Assembly (NCBI RefSeq): GCF_022012445.1
Contig: NZ_JAKLTS010000014.1
Span: forward strand, 1-64,000
Reading direction: 5' to 3'
Origin: Massilia sp. TS11
GTDB taxonomy: Bacteria > Pseudomonadota > Gammaproteobacteria > Burkholderiales > Burkholderiaceae_D
DNA length: 64,000 nt
A program made the position numbers and the translations under genes. The notes below the pieces were generated by a model. The model saw only the letters and a program-made list of their open reading frames with translations. It was not told the DNA's origin and did not search any database. Every line of letters starts with the position of its first letter. Within the stretch, counting starts at the first letter, position 1. This document shows positions 1-11,821 of the stretch, in pieces.

Positions 1-13
1 ATTTATCCTCACA

Positions 14-75
14 GAAAAAAGGGGTCAGACCCCATTTTTCTGCCCGGATAAATGGGGTCTGACCCCGATTTTTCC
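14..75. repeat. Pair of REP-like palindromes (GGGGTCAGACCCC family)
   Basis: Two inverted-orientation copies of a 13-base core, GGGGTCAGACCCC at 21-33 and GGGGTCTGACCCC at 54-66, each flanked by A and T runs so that each could form a hairpin. The second copy is preceded by GCCCGGATAAAT, a flank seen again near 13190 and 33440. The pair lies downstream of the minus-strand cytochrome genes. Confidence 0.85.
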
Positions 76-76
76 G

Positions 77-105
77 AAAAAAAAGCCACGCGGCGGCGTG
101 GCTTT
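77..105 (-). terminator. Rho-independent terminator of the cytochrome c operon
   Basis: GCCACGC (85-91) pairs with GCGTGGC (96-102) around a four-base loop. The A run at 77-84 reads as a U tract on the minus strand after the hairpin, about 20 bases past the stop of the cytochrome gene at 126. Confidence 0.8.
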
Positions 106-125
106 GGTTCGGATGCGGCGCCGGA

Positions 126-470
126 TTAACGGTGCGCGGTCATCTCACCCGGCAGGCTGTGCAGATAGGCGGCCAGGTCTTTGATTTCCTGCGTGGTCAG
201 CGGCTTGGCCTGGGCGCCCATGATGGCGTTGGCACGGCCGTTGGCAGCGTCGCCACCGCGGCGATAGGCGGTCAGCGCATGCTCCAGGTAATCCTGGTGC
301 TGGCCGGCCAGCTTCGGATAGCTGGGGTCGATCGGGTTGGTGAACTTGTCGCCATGGCAGGAGGCGCAGTTGTATTTCTTGGCGAGGGCGGCGCCGTTTT
401 CCACATTGCCACCGGCAACAGCGGACAGGGACACGAGGGCCGCGCTCAGGGCGATCAGGGTCTTCTTCAT
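126..470 (-). CDS. Class I cytochrome c, periplasmic (114 aa)
   Basis: A small exported monohaem cytochrome. The first ~19 residues form a Sec signal peptide ending SAVAG. CASCH at about residues 35-39 is the haem-attachment motif, and Met in NAIMGAQAK is the likely sixth ligand. Size and layout match the cytochrome c5/c553-like electron carriers of betaproteobacteria. It follows another small cytochrome gene on the same strand with a 9-base gap, so the two are probably co-transcribed, and a terminator follows at once. AAGGA sits in front of the start. Redox partners cannot be read from the sequence. Confidence 0.9.
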   Translation of the reverse strand: MKKTLIALSAALVSLSAVAGGNVENGAALAKKYNCASCHGDKFTNPIDPSYPKLAGQHQDYLEHALTAYRRGGDAANGRANAIMGAQAKPLTTQEIKDLAAYLHSLPGEMTAHR

Positions 471-479
471 GACGGGTCC

Positions 480-806
480 TTATTTCTGTTTCTGTTGGGC
501 GTAGAAGGCGGCGACGTCAGCCATATCCTGGTCGCTCAGCGAACCGGCGATGCCGCGCATCGACGGGTTCTTGCGCTCGCCTTTCTGGTAGGCCTTGAGC
601 GCATTCTCGATGTACTTGGCCGACTGGCCACCGATCATCGGCACCTGGAACACTTCGGGGAAGGTCGCCTTGTAGCCGGGGATACCGTGGCAACCGATGC
701 ACAGCTCAATTTTGGCTTGACCAGCTTTGGCGTTGCCGACGATGTCGGCAGCCAGCGCGCCCTGGGCGAGGCCAGCGAGTACGCAGAGTGCGAAGATTTT
801 TTTCAT
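480..806 (-). CDS. Class I cytochrome c, periplasmic (108 aa)
   Basis: First gene of a two-cytochrome operon. A signal peptide (MKKIFALCVLAGLAQGALA) precedes the mature domain. CIGCH at about residues 36-40 binds haem and Met in NPSMRGIAG is the candidate axial ligand. It is a distant homologue of the downstream cytochrome: both keep a GGQSAKYIENAL/AGQHQDYLEHAL helix and an AYxxG segment, suggesting an old tandem duplication. Role inferred: periplasmic electron transfer. It is divergent from the MoxR gene with a 157-base spacer. Confidence 0.9.
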   Translation of the reverse strand: MKKIFALCVLAGLAQGALAADIVGNAKAGQAKIELCIGCHGIPGYKATFPEVFQVPMIGGQSAKYIENALKAYQKGERKNPSMRGIAGSLSDQDMADVAAFYAQQKQK

Positions 807-963
807 GGTGGCGATGAGTGGTGTGGATTCGTTAGCTTCGCGTGCAAAGACCTTATCTTTTGCACCATCAGCCTTACATCTTATCTGATTCCTGAATGCC
901 AGTCCACCGCCTCAGTGATATCGCATATACTCGCTGTATTTCCCCTACACCGATCGCGTCTTT

Positions 964-1818
964 ATGCAAGCTCCTCCGCGCTTTGAAGGCACCGCCGGCT
1001 ATGTCGCCACGGACGACCTGAAACTGGCCGTGAATGCGGCCCTCACGCTCCAGCGCCCGCTGCTGATCAAGGGCGAGCCCGGCACCGGCAAGACCATGCT
1101 GGCCGAAGAAGTGGCCAGCGCCCTCGACCGGCCGCTGCTGCAGTGGCATATCAAATCGACAACCAAAGCCCAGCAGGGCCTGTACGAATACGACGCCGTC
1201 TCGCGCCTGCGCGATTCCCAGCTCGGCGACGAGCGCGTGCGCGACATCCACAACTACATCATCAAGGGGGTGCTGTGGCAGGCCTTCACGGCGCCCGAGC
1301 CGGTGGTGCTGCTGATCGACGAAATCGACAAGGCCGACATCGAGTTCCCGAACGACCTGCTGCGCGAACTCGACCGCATGGAGTTCTACGTCTACGAGAC
1401 GCGCGAAATGGTCACGGCGCGCCACCGCCCGCTGGTGATCATCACCTCCAACAACGAGAAGGAATTGCCGGACGCCTTCCTGCGCCGCTGCTTCTTCCAC
1501 TACATTAAGTTCCCGGACAAGGAGACGATGGCCGACATCGTGCGCGTCCACTTCCCCACGCTCAAGCAGGAGCTGCTGGCCAATGCGCTGCAGGCCTTCT
1601 ACGAGGTGCGCGAGGTCGCCGGCCTGAAGAAGAAGCCGTCGACCTCGGAATTCCTCGACTGGCTGAAGCTGCTGCTGGCCGAGGACATCCCGCCCGAAGC
1701 CCTGCGCAGCCAGGACCGCAAGACCATCGTGCCGCCGCTGCACGGGGCCCTGCTCAAGAACGAACAGGACATCCACCTGTTCGAACGTCTGGTCTACATG
1801 TCGCGTACGAACCGCTGA
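964..1818 (+). CDS. MoxR-family AAA+ ATPase (284 aa)
   Basis: Walker A GEPGTGKT at residues 37-44, Walker B VVLLIDEID at about 114-122, and a sensor/arginine-finger segment ITSNNEKELPDAFLRR place this in the MoxR AAA+ family. Such ATPases work as chaperones with VWA-domain partners, remodelling or inserting cofactors into other proteins. The VWA partner lies two genes downstream (2404). The stop codon overlaps the next start as TGATG, so translation is probably coupled. Client protein unknown. Confidence 0.93.
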   Translation: MQAPPRFEGTAGYVATDDLKLAVNAALTLQRPLLIKGEPGTGKTMLAEEVASALDRPLLQWHIKSTTKAQQGLYEYDAVSRLRDSQLGDERVRDIHNYIIKGVLWQAFTAPEPVVLLIDEIDKADIEFPNDLLRELDRMEFYVYETREMVTARHRPLVIITSNNEKELPDAFLRRCFFHYIKFPDKETMADIVRVHFPTLKQELLANALQAFYEVREVAGLKKKPSTSEFLDWLKLLLAEDIPPEALRSQDRKTIVPPLHGALLKNEQDIHLFERLVYMSRTNR

Positions 1819-2402
1819 TGCTGCCCGTTCAAGCCACCGTGCTCGAATTCAATGGCGTGCGCCTGGAGCCACTCGGCCCCGAGCACGCCGCCGGTCTGCG
1901 CGCCGCCGCCAGCGACGGCCAGCTGTGGACGCTGCGCGTGACCTCGGTGCCGGCCCCGCACGAGGTCGACGACTACATCGCCAGCGCCATCGCCATGCGC
2001 CCGACGCGCATGGCCTGGGCCGTGATCGACCAGGCCAGCGGCGCCGTGATCGGCAGCACCAGCTACCACGACATCCTGCCGGCCGTGGAGCGGGTGGAAA
2101 TCGGCTACACCTGGTATGCGCGGCGCTGGCAGCGCACCCATGTGAACACCAGCTGCAAGCTGATGCTGCTCAGCCATGCCTTCGATACCCTGGGCGCGGC
2201 CGTGGTCGGCCTGCGCACCGATAATTTCAACTTCGCCTCGCAGCGCGCAATCGAACGCCTCGGCGCCAAGAAGGATGGCGTGATCCGCCACCACCACCCG
2301 CGCCGCGACGGCAGCGTGCGCGACACCGTGATGTACAGCATCGTCAAGGGCGAATGGCCGGAGATCGCCGCCCACCTGCGCGACAAGCTACGACGCGACT
2401 GA
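1818..2402 (+). CDS. GNAT-family N-acetyltransferase, RimJ/RimL-like (194 aa)
   Basis: Resembles the RimJ/RimL branch of GNAT proteins: GLRTDNFNFASQRAIERLGAKKDG is the typical C-terminal acetyl-CoA-binding helix and loop, and HVNTSCKLMLLSHAF is the preceding helix. It starts within the stop codon of the MoxR gene and ends two bases before the VWA gene, so it is embedded in that operon. The substrate could be an N-terminal or side-chain amine and cannot be deduced. Family call firm, function open. Confidence 0.85.
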   Translation: MLPVQATVLEFNGVRLEPLGPEHAAGLRAAASDGQLWTLRVTSVPAPHEVDDYIASAIAMRPTRMAWAVIDQASGAVIGSTSYHDILPAVERVEIGYTWYARRWQRTHVNTSCKLMLLSHAFDTLGAAVVGLRTDNFNFASQRAIERLGAKKDGVIRHHHPRRDGSVRDTVMYSIVKGEWPEIAAHLRDKLRRD

Positions 2403-2403
2403 G

Positions 2404-3573
2404 ATGTTGATCGACTTCTTCTTCACCCTGCGCGACGCCAAGATTCCGGTGTCGATCAAGGAATTCCTGACCCTGCTCGAAGCCCTGCAGCAGCAGGTGA
2501 TCGCGCCCTCGCTCGACGAGTTCTATTTCCTCGCGCGCCTGACCCTGGTGAAGGACGAAGCCCATTTCGACAAGTTCGACCGTGCATTCGGCGCCTATTT
2601 CAAGGGCGTGGCGGCGGTCTTCGACAACGCGCAAGGCATCCCGCCCGACTGGCTGCTGCAACGCATGCGGCGCGAACTGACGCCCGAGCAGCTGGCGGCG
2701 CTCGAGAAATTCGGCTACGACAAGCTGATGGAGCGCCTGCAAGAGCTGCTGAAGGAACAGAAGGAACGCCACGAAGGCGGCAATAAATGGATCGGCACGG
2801 GCGGCACTTCGCCGTTTGGCAATGGCGGCGCCAATCCAGAAGGCATCCGCATCGGCGGCAAGGGCGGCCAGCGCAGCGCCGTCAAGGTCTGGGAGCAGCG
2901 CAGCTACCGCGACTACGACGCCGAGCGCGAACTGGGCACGCGCAATATCAAGGTGGCGCTGCGCCGCCTGCGCCGTTTCGCGCGCGAGGGCGCCGAGGAG
3001 GAACTGGCGCTCGACGCCACCATCCGCGCCACCGCCAACAATGCCGGCTACCTCGACATCAAGATGCAGCCCGAGCGGCGCAACAAGGTCAAGGTGCTGA
3101 TGCTGCTCGACGTCGGCGGCACGATGGACGAGCACATCGAACGCACGGAGGAATTGTTCTCGGCCGCCAAGAGCGAGTTCAAGAACATGGAATTCTTCTA
3201 CTTCCACAACTGCGTCTACGACTACCTGTGGAAGAACAACCGGCGCCGCAATGCCGAGCGTTTCCCGACCTGGGACGTGCTGCGCAAATACCAGGCCGAC
3301 ACCAAGCTGATCTTCGTTGGCGACGCCACCATGAGCCCCTACGAGGTGCTGCAGCCGGGCGGCTCGGTCGAATACAACAACGCCGAAGCCGGGGCCGAAT
3401 GGCTGGCGCGCTGCGTCACCACCTTCCCCCATTTCGTCTGGCTCAATCCCGAGCCCGAAGGCGTCTGGCAGTACCGCCAGTCGATCAGCATCATCCGCCA
3501 GATCATGAATAACCGCATGTACCCGGTCACCCTCGAAGGCCTCGACCGCGCCATGCGCATGCTGAGCAAATAA
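2404..3573 (+). CDS. VWA-domain protein, CoxE-like partner of MoxR (389 aa)
   Basis: The C-terminal half is a von Willebrand A fold: VLMLLDVGGTMDEHI (MIDAS region, residues ~231-245), then KSEFKNMEFFYFHNCVYDYLW and LIFVGDATMSPYEV. The N-terminal ~200 residues match CoxE/YehP-like leaders with a basic, Gly-rich linker (residues 125-160). The MIDAS reads DxGGT rather than the classical DxSxS. Together with the MoxR ATPase it likely forms a chaperone pair. Its stop abuts the stop of the convergent receiver gene with no spacer. Confidence 0.88.
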   Translation: MLIDFFFTLRDAKIPVSIKEFLTLLEALQQQVIAPSLDEFYFLARLTLVKDEAHFDKFDRAFGAYFKGVAAVFDNAQGIPPDWLLQRMRRELTPEQLAALEKFGYDKLMERLQELLKEQKERHEGGNKWIGTGGTSPFGNGGANPEGIRIGGKGGQRSAVKVWEQRSYRDYDAERELGTRNIKVALRRLRRFAREGAEEELALDATIRATANNAGYLDIKMQPERRNKVKVLMLLDVGGTMDEHIERTEELFSAAKSEFKNMEFFYFHNCVYDYLWKNNRRRNAERFPTWDVLRKYQADTKLIFVGDATMSPYEVLQPGGSVEYNNAEAGAEWLARCVTTFPHFVWLNPEPEGVWQYRQSISIIRQIMNNRMYPVTLEGLDRAMRMLSK

Positions 3574-4395
3574 TCAGGCGCCGAGCGAGAGCATCTTTTG
3601 CAGCAGGGCCAGCAGATTGCGGTCGGACACCGGCTTGTCCAGATAGCCGCGCACGCCGGCCGAGCGCGCGCGTTCGCGGTCGAACGTGAAATCGGCCGCG
3701 GCCAGCAGCACCACGGCGATGCGCAGGCCCTTGGGCGTGGCCTTGATCTCGGCGCACAGCTGATACGGATCGAGCCCGGGCGTGGCCGTATTCACCAGCA
3801 CCAGCGCGACCGGCGTCTCCTCGCACAGGCTGACGGCCAGGGCCGCGCTGTCGGTCCACTCGACCGACACGCGGCGCGGCGCCAGCAGCGGGACGATGTG
3901 CTCGCGCAGCTGACCATCGGTGTCGACCAGCAGCACCGCCCCGGTCGGCGGCGCCTTGCGCAGGGCCAGGTATTCGCTCGGATCGGTCAGGTCGTAGTCG
4001 AGGCGCGGCCGGCGGCGCCGCTCGGGCAGGGCCGGGGCCGCGGCGCCGCCGGCCAGGGCCTGGGCGCGGCGCGCCATCAGGGCGTCGAGCAGGGCGAACA
4101 GTTCGTCCGGATCGACCGGCAGCGGCAGATGCGGCACCGCCAGCAGGCTGCTCGCCTCGCCGACCACGACGGCCGGCAGCAGCGGGCCGGGCTGGGCGGC
4201 CGCCAGCAGGGCCAGGGCCTGCAGGTCGGCGCCGTTGGCGATCACCAGATCGGGTTCCTGCAGGCTGTCCTCGCTCAGGCAGAAATAGCCGGCCCCCGGC
4301 AGCGGCGCGTCGGCCAGCACGGTGGCGATTTCGTCGGTGTCCTCGGGCGAGAAGCCCAGCAGGCGCACGGCATGGGGGTAGGCGGTAGCGAGCAT
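3574..4395 (-). CDS. Degenerate two-receiver response regulator-like protein (273 aa)
   Basis: The C-terminal half (about 152-273) has receiver-domain order: VLLVDTDG strand 1, VALVLVNTATPG strand 3, and YLDKPVS with the conserved Lys (254). The phosphate-accepting Asp is replaced by Asn202 and the Ser/Thr of strand 4 by Ala. The N-terminal half (about 8-110) looks like a second, more decayed receiver (PDLVIANG, PLPVDPDELFALLDAL) with no Lys. No DNA-binding or enzymatic domain follows. Probably a phosphorylation-independent scaffold or protein-interaction module. Convergent with the VWA gene and divergent from parE. Confidence 0.75.
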   Translation of the reverse strand: MLATAYPHAVRLLGFSPEDTDEIATVLADAPLPGAGYFCLSEDSLQEPDLVIANGADLQALALLAAAQPGPLLPAVVVGEASSLLAVPHLPLPVDPDELFALLDALMARRAQALAGGAAAPALPERRRRPRLDYDLTDPSEYLALRKAPPTGAVLLVDTDGQLREHIVPLLAPRRVSVEWTDSAALAVSLCEETPVALVLVNTATPGLDPYQLCAEIKATPKGLRIAVVLLAAADFTFDRERARSAGVRGYLDKPVSDRNLLALLQKMLSLGA

Positions 4396-4473
4396 GGGGG
4401 CAAATGCAGGTCGATCCGGCTATGGTAAGCAGCTGTTAGCGGCGTGGCAAGCCGATCCTCGCCGGGGTTTAGG

Positions 4474-4479
4474 TACAAT
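4474..4479 (+). promoter_or_regulatory. Candidate -10 box of parE
   Basis: TACAAT in the 124-base gap between the divergent receiver gene and parE, 40 bases before the parE start. No convincing -35 is visible. Confidence 0.35.
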
Positions 4480-4519
4480 ACGCCGGTTTTTCCCGTCCAA
4501 GGTCAGCCTCATTGAGATA

Positions 4520-6517
4520 ATGGCAACAAAGAAACCCGCATCCGATTACAGCGAAGCTTCCATCCGCGTTCTCAAGGGCCTGGAGCCCGTCAAGCAGCGT
4601 CCGGGCATGTACACCCGGACCGAAAATCCGCTCCACATCATCCAGGAGGTCATCGACAATGCCTCGGACGAGGCGCTGGCCGGCTTTTGCAAGAACATCG
4701 CCGTCACCCTCAATACCGATGGTTCCGTGACCGTCGAGGACGACGGGCGCGGCATTCCGGTCGGCCTGCATCCCGACGAGGGCGTGCCCACCGTCGAGAT
4801 CGTGTTCACGCGCCTGCACGCCGGCGGCAAGTTCGACAAAGGCTCGGGCGGCGCCTACGCCTTCTCCGGCGGACTGCACGGGGTCGGCGTCTCGGTCACG
4901 AATGCCCTGTCCAAGCGCCTCGAGATCCATGTCTGGCGCAAGGAGCCGGACGGCAATGGCTTCCACACGCTGGCGTTTGAACATGGCGATCTGGTCGAGC
5001 CGCTGCGCTCGCAGCCGGCCCCGCGCGACGGCAAGAAGTCCGGCACCCGCGTGACGGCCTGGCCCGACGCCAAGTATTTCGATTCGCCCGCGATCTCGCA
5101 CACCGAGCTGCAGCGCCTGCTGCGCTCGAAGGCCGTGCTGCTGCCTGGCGTGACCGTGACCCTGACCAATGCCAAGAACGGTGAGGTCCAGACCTGGCAG
5201 TACAAGGACGGCCTGCGCGGCTATCTGGTCGAGATGCTGGGCCAGCACGCCAATGGCGAAACCCTGATCCCCCTGTTCGAAGGCGAGCAGTTCGCCAGCA
5301 GCGAGTCGGAAGGCTTTGCCGAAGGCGAAGGCGCCAGCTGGGTGGTGGCCTGGACCGAGGACGGCGCCGTGGTGCGCGAATCCTATGTCAACCTGATCCC
5401 GACGCCGAACGGCGGCACCCACGAGTCGGGCCTGCGCGAAGGCCTGTTCGGCGCCGTCAAGGGCTTCTGCGAAATGCATTCCCTGCTGCCCAAAGGCGTC
5501 AAGCTGCTGCCCGAAGACGTGTTCAACCGCGTCTCCTTCGTGCTCAGCGCCAAGGTGCTCGATCCGCAATTCCAAGGCCAGATCAAGGAGAAGCTCAATT
5601 CGCGCGACGCCGTGCGCCTGGTCTCCTCCTTCTCCAAGCCGGCCCTCGAACTGTGGCTGAACCAGCATGTCGAGTATGGCAAGAAGCTAGCCGAGCTGGT
5701 CATCAAGCAGGCCCAGTCGCGCCTGCGCTCGGCCCAGAAAGTCGAGAAGAAGAAATCCTCGGGCGTGGCCGTGCTGCCCGGTAAGCTGACCGACTGCGAA
5801 TCCTCCGACATCACGCGCAACGAGATCTTCCTGGTCGAGGGCGACTCGGCCGGCGGCTCCGCCAAGATGGGGCGCGACAAGGAATTCCAGGCCATCCTGC
5901 CCCTGCGCGGCAAGGTGCTGAATGCCTGGGAAACGGAGCGCGACCGCCTGTTCGCCAACAACGAGATCCACGACATCGCCGTGGCCGTCGGCGTCGACCC
6001 GCATGGGGAACACGACGAGCCCGATCTGTCGGGTCTGCGCTACGGCAAAATCTGCGTGCTGTCCGATGCCGACGTCGACGGCTCGCACATCCAGGTGCTG
6101 CTGCTGACCCTGTTCTTCCGCCACTTCCCGGCCCTGATCCGGCGCGGCCACATCTACATCGCCCGTCCGCCGCTGTACCGGGTCGACGCCCCGGCGCGCG
6201 GCAAGAAGCCGATCCAGAAGCTGTATGCGCTCGACGACCAGGAACTGACGGCCATCGAAGACAAGCTGAAGAAGGACGGCCTGAAGGACGGCTCCTGGAC
6301 CATCAGCCGCTTCAAGGGTCTGGGCGAGATGAATGCCGAGCAGCTGTGGGAAACCACGATGAACCCGGACACGCGCCGCCTGCTGCCGGTCGCCTTCAAC
6401 GAATACACGCCGCAGGAAGCGGCGGCCCGCTTCAATATGTTGATGGGCAAGGGCGAAGCGGCCGCACGCCGCGCCTGGATCGAAGAACATGGCAACGAAG
6501 CCGAAGCCGATATTTAA
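4520..6517 (+). CDS. parE: DNA topoisomerase IV subunit B (665 aa)
   Basis: ATPase subunit of topoisomerase IV, which unlinks replicated chromosomes. In order: GHKL ATPase with VIDNASDEALAG and EDDGRGIPV, the GGLHGVGVSVTNALS ATP-lid region, a transducer domain, and the TOPRIM domain with EGDSAGGSAKMGRD, PLRGKVLN and DADVDGSH. Length is normal for the family. The ATG at 4520 (MATKKPASDYSEAS) is preferred to upstream in-frame codons because conservation begins there. parC follows after 9 bases, so the two subunits are made from one transcript. Confidence 0.97.
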   Translation: MATKKPASDYSEASIRVLKGLEPVKQRPGMYTRTENPLHIIQEVIDNASDEALAGFCKNIAVTLNTDGSVTVEDDGRGIPVGLHPDEGVPTVEIVFTRLHAGGKFDKGSGGAYAFSGGLHGVGVSVTNALSKRLEIHVWRKEPDGNGFHTLAFEHGDLVEPLRSQPAPRDGKKSGTRVTAWPDAKYFDSPAISHTELQRLLRSKAVLLPGVTVTLTNAKNGEVQTWQYKDGLRGYLVEMLGQHANGETLIPLFEGEQFASSESEGFAEGEGASWVVAWTEDGAVVRESYVNLIPTPNGGTHESGLREGLFGAVKGFCEMHSLLPKGVKLLPEDVFNRVSFVLSAKVLDPQFQGQIKEKLNSRDAVRLVSSFSKPALELWLNQHVEYGKKLAELVIKQAQSRLRSAQKVEKKKSSGVAVLPGKLTDCESSDITRNEIFLVEGDSAGGSAKMGRDKEFQAILPLRGKVLNAWETERDRLFANNEIHDIAVAVGVDPHGEHDEPDLSGLRYGKICVLSDADVDGSHIQVLLLTLFFRHFPALIRRGHIYIARPPLYRVDAPARGKKPIQKLYALDDQELTAIEDKLKKDGLKDGSWTISRFKGLGEMNAEQLWETTMNPDTRRLLPVAFNEYTPQEAAARFNMLMGKGEAAARRAWIEEHGNEAEADI

Positions 6518-6526
6518 GACCGCACC

Positions 6527-8839
<2,313 letters not shown>

Positions 8840-8844
8840 TCCCA

Positions 8845-8933
8845 AACGGTGTCAGGTCCGGCGATCGGACATCGGGGAACTTTTCGCGACAGCGAAAGTT
8901 CCCCGATGTCCGATCGCCGGACCTGACACCGTT
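8845..8933. repeat. 42-bp near-perfect inverted repeat between convergent genes
   Basis: Left arm 8845-8887, loop GACA 8888-8891, right arm 8892-8933. The arms match at every base except one extra T on the left. Each arm contains a smaller palindrome (GTCCG-GCGAT-CGGAC). It fills the whole gap between the parC stop (8839) and the M64 peptidase stop (8936). No U tract follows on either strand, so it is not a textbook intrinsic terminator, though an RNA hairpin of this length should still block exonucleases or polymerase. Confidence 0.92.
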
Positions 8934-8935
8934 CT

Positions 8936-10330
8936 TTATCTGCTGTATTGGTCGATGGTGGCGCGGATGGCGTCCTGGCAGACCTGGCAGAATTTCTCGC
9001 TGCGGTCGAACATCAGACACTGCATCTCGGAACGGTAGTAGCCGCTTGCTTCGTAGTTCGCGCCTTCGAATGCGCCGATCGTGTGGCGCTGTGCGGCGTC
9101 GGCGAACAGCTGGTGCGTGGCCGCCAGGTCTTCCTTGAACAGGGCGCTCATCTCGGACTCGGGCCGGTTCGCCGCGCGCAGCGCCTGGCGCTTTTTCTGG
9201 TAGACGCGCGCGGCCTCTTCGTACTGGGCCTTGGGCCAGGGCGTCGGCAGCGGCGTGCCGGGCTTGACCAGGGCTTTCCACTTCAGCTGCGCCGGATCGT
9301 GCAGGGCCGTCACGTTCGGCTCCCAGGGCTCGGGCCGCTCGCCGCTCGACTGGTAGGCCACGGGCGAGGTGTAGTACTCGTCGGCCAGGCCGGCGAAGTG
9401 GTGGCCGAATTCGTGCACGAACAGATAATTGGCCCAGTCGTTGCTGGCCGCCGCCGTCGAGAACTGGCCGTAGATGCCGCCACCGCCATAGGTCTCGTTG
9501 TTGACGAGGATTTCGATGAACTCGTAGGGCGCGTACATGGCGATGTCGCGCAGCGCGCGGTTGTCCAGCGCCAGCACGTAACGCTCGCTGCCGAAGATGT
9601 CGTAGCGCGTGCCCAGGGCGGAGGCCTTGTAGCTGCCGGTCGACGGACGCGACACGCCGCTTTCCTCGGTCGGCACGGCCAGGCCCCAGACATTGAAGTC
9701 CTGGCGCCGCTCCTTATAGGGCGAGACGGTAAACAGCTGGGCGACCAGGCGGCGCGCGTCGGCCTCGAACTTGCCCAGCTCGGCCCGCGTGTAGCCGTCC
9801 CCGAGGATCAGCAGATCAACTTTCTCGGGCGAGGGGCCGCTGATCTGCAGCGCAATCGGCTGCGCCGGCGCCGGGCCCTGGCGGCGGATCACGTCCTGCG
9901 CCTGCGGGTCGATGTCGGCGCTCCACACAAGCGAAAACTGGTTGCGCTCGTCGCGCTTGAGCAGGCGCACGCGCACCGGATGCTCGGGCAGCGGAAAGCG
10001 CAGCGATTCCTCGAAGGCGCGCGACATGCGCCCCGCCTCCTCGGTCGTGCGCCACTCGGCGAACACGGTGGAAAAGCCGCGTGAGTACAGCAGCTTGCCG
10101 GTCTTGGCATCGACCACTTCGAACTTGTTGTTGCCACGCTCGGTGCGGTCGATCGCCTGCTGCGCGCCGCCGGGCCAGGGCAGCGGCTCGATCAGCACGC
10201 GCGCCAGCGCATAGCTGTCGCTCAGCGCATTTCCGCTATGGCTGACGTCGACCCGCATCGTGCCTGGCTGCGCGCCCCAGGCCAGCGGCGCCGCCAGCAG
10301 CAGCGCACTCATACATACACCTCGCCACAT
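8936..10330 (-). CDS. Secreted M64-family metallopeptidase (464 aa)
   Basis: Exported zinc peptidase of the IgA-peptidase M64 family. A signal peptide (residues 1-20, ending LAWGA) is followed by a beta-rich N-terminal domain and then the catalytic domain with LLILGDGYT and HEFGHHFAGLADEYY (residues 306-320), the family's zinc signature. The ATG at 10330 has GGGAGGGG just upstream; an internal ATG at 10312 is the alternative. The reading frame stays open far upstream (to 12976), but that part is antisense to two amidohydrolase genes. Likely role: degradation of extracellular protein. Confidence 0.9.
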   Translation of the reverse strand: MWRGVCMSALLLAAPLAWGAQPGTMRVDVSHSGNALSDSYALARVLIEPLPWPGGAQQAIDRTERGNNKFEVVDAKTGKLLYSRGFSTVFAEWRTTEEAGRMSRAFEESLRFPLPEHPVRVRLLKRDERNQFSLVWSADIDPQAQDVIRRQGPAPAQPIALQISGPSPEKVDLLILGDGYTRAELGKFEADARRLVAQLFTVSPYKERRQDFNVWGLAVPTEESGVSRPSTGSYKASALGTRYDIFGSERYVLALDNRALRDIAMYAPYEFIEILVNNETYGGGGIYGQFSTAAASNDWANYLFVHEFGHHFAGLADEYYTSPVAYQSSGERPEPWEPNVTALHDPAQLKWKALVKPGTPLPTPWPKAQYEEAARVYQKKRQALRAANRPESEMSALFKEDLAATHQLFADAAQRHTIGAFEGANYEASGYYRSEMQCLMFDRSEKFCQVCQDAIRATIDQYSR

Positions 10331-10432
10331 GGCGCCCCTCCCTGTTGTAAGTGCGTGCATTGTAGCCCTTGGGCCAACACTTCTCACAGGAAAGACGGCA
10401 TACTTGCCTGTCATTTCAACCAAGGAGGCATC

Positions 10433-11812
<1,380 letters not shown>

Positions 11813-11821
11813 GAGCCCAGC

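Noticed and set aside
1..75. Palindromes as terminal inverted repeats of an insertion sequence
   Set aside because: No transposase gene, target duplication or paired ends at fitting distance are visible; the copies occur alone between ordinary genes.
4394..4519. Upstream in-frame start for parE
   Set aside because: The added 42 residues overlap the divergent gene's start region and lack family similarity; they also span the likely promoter.
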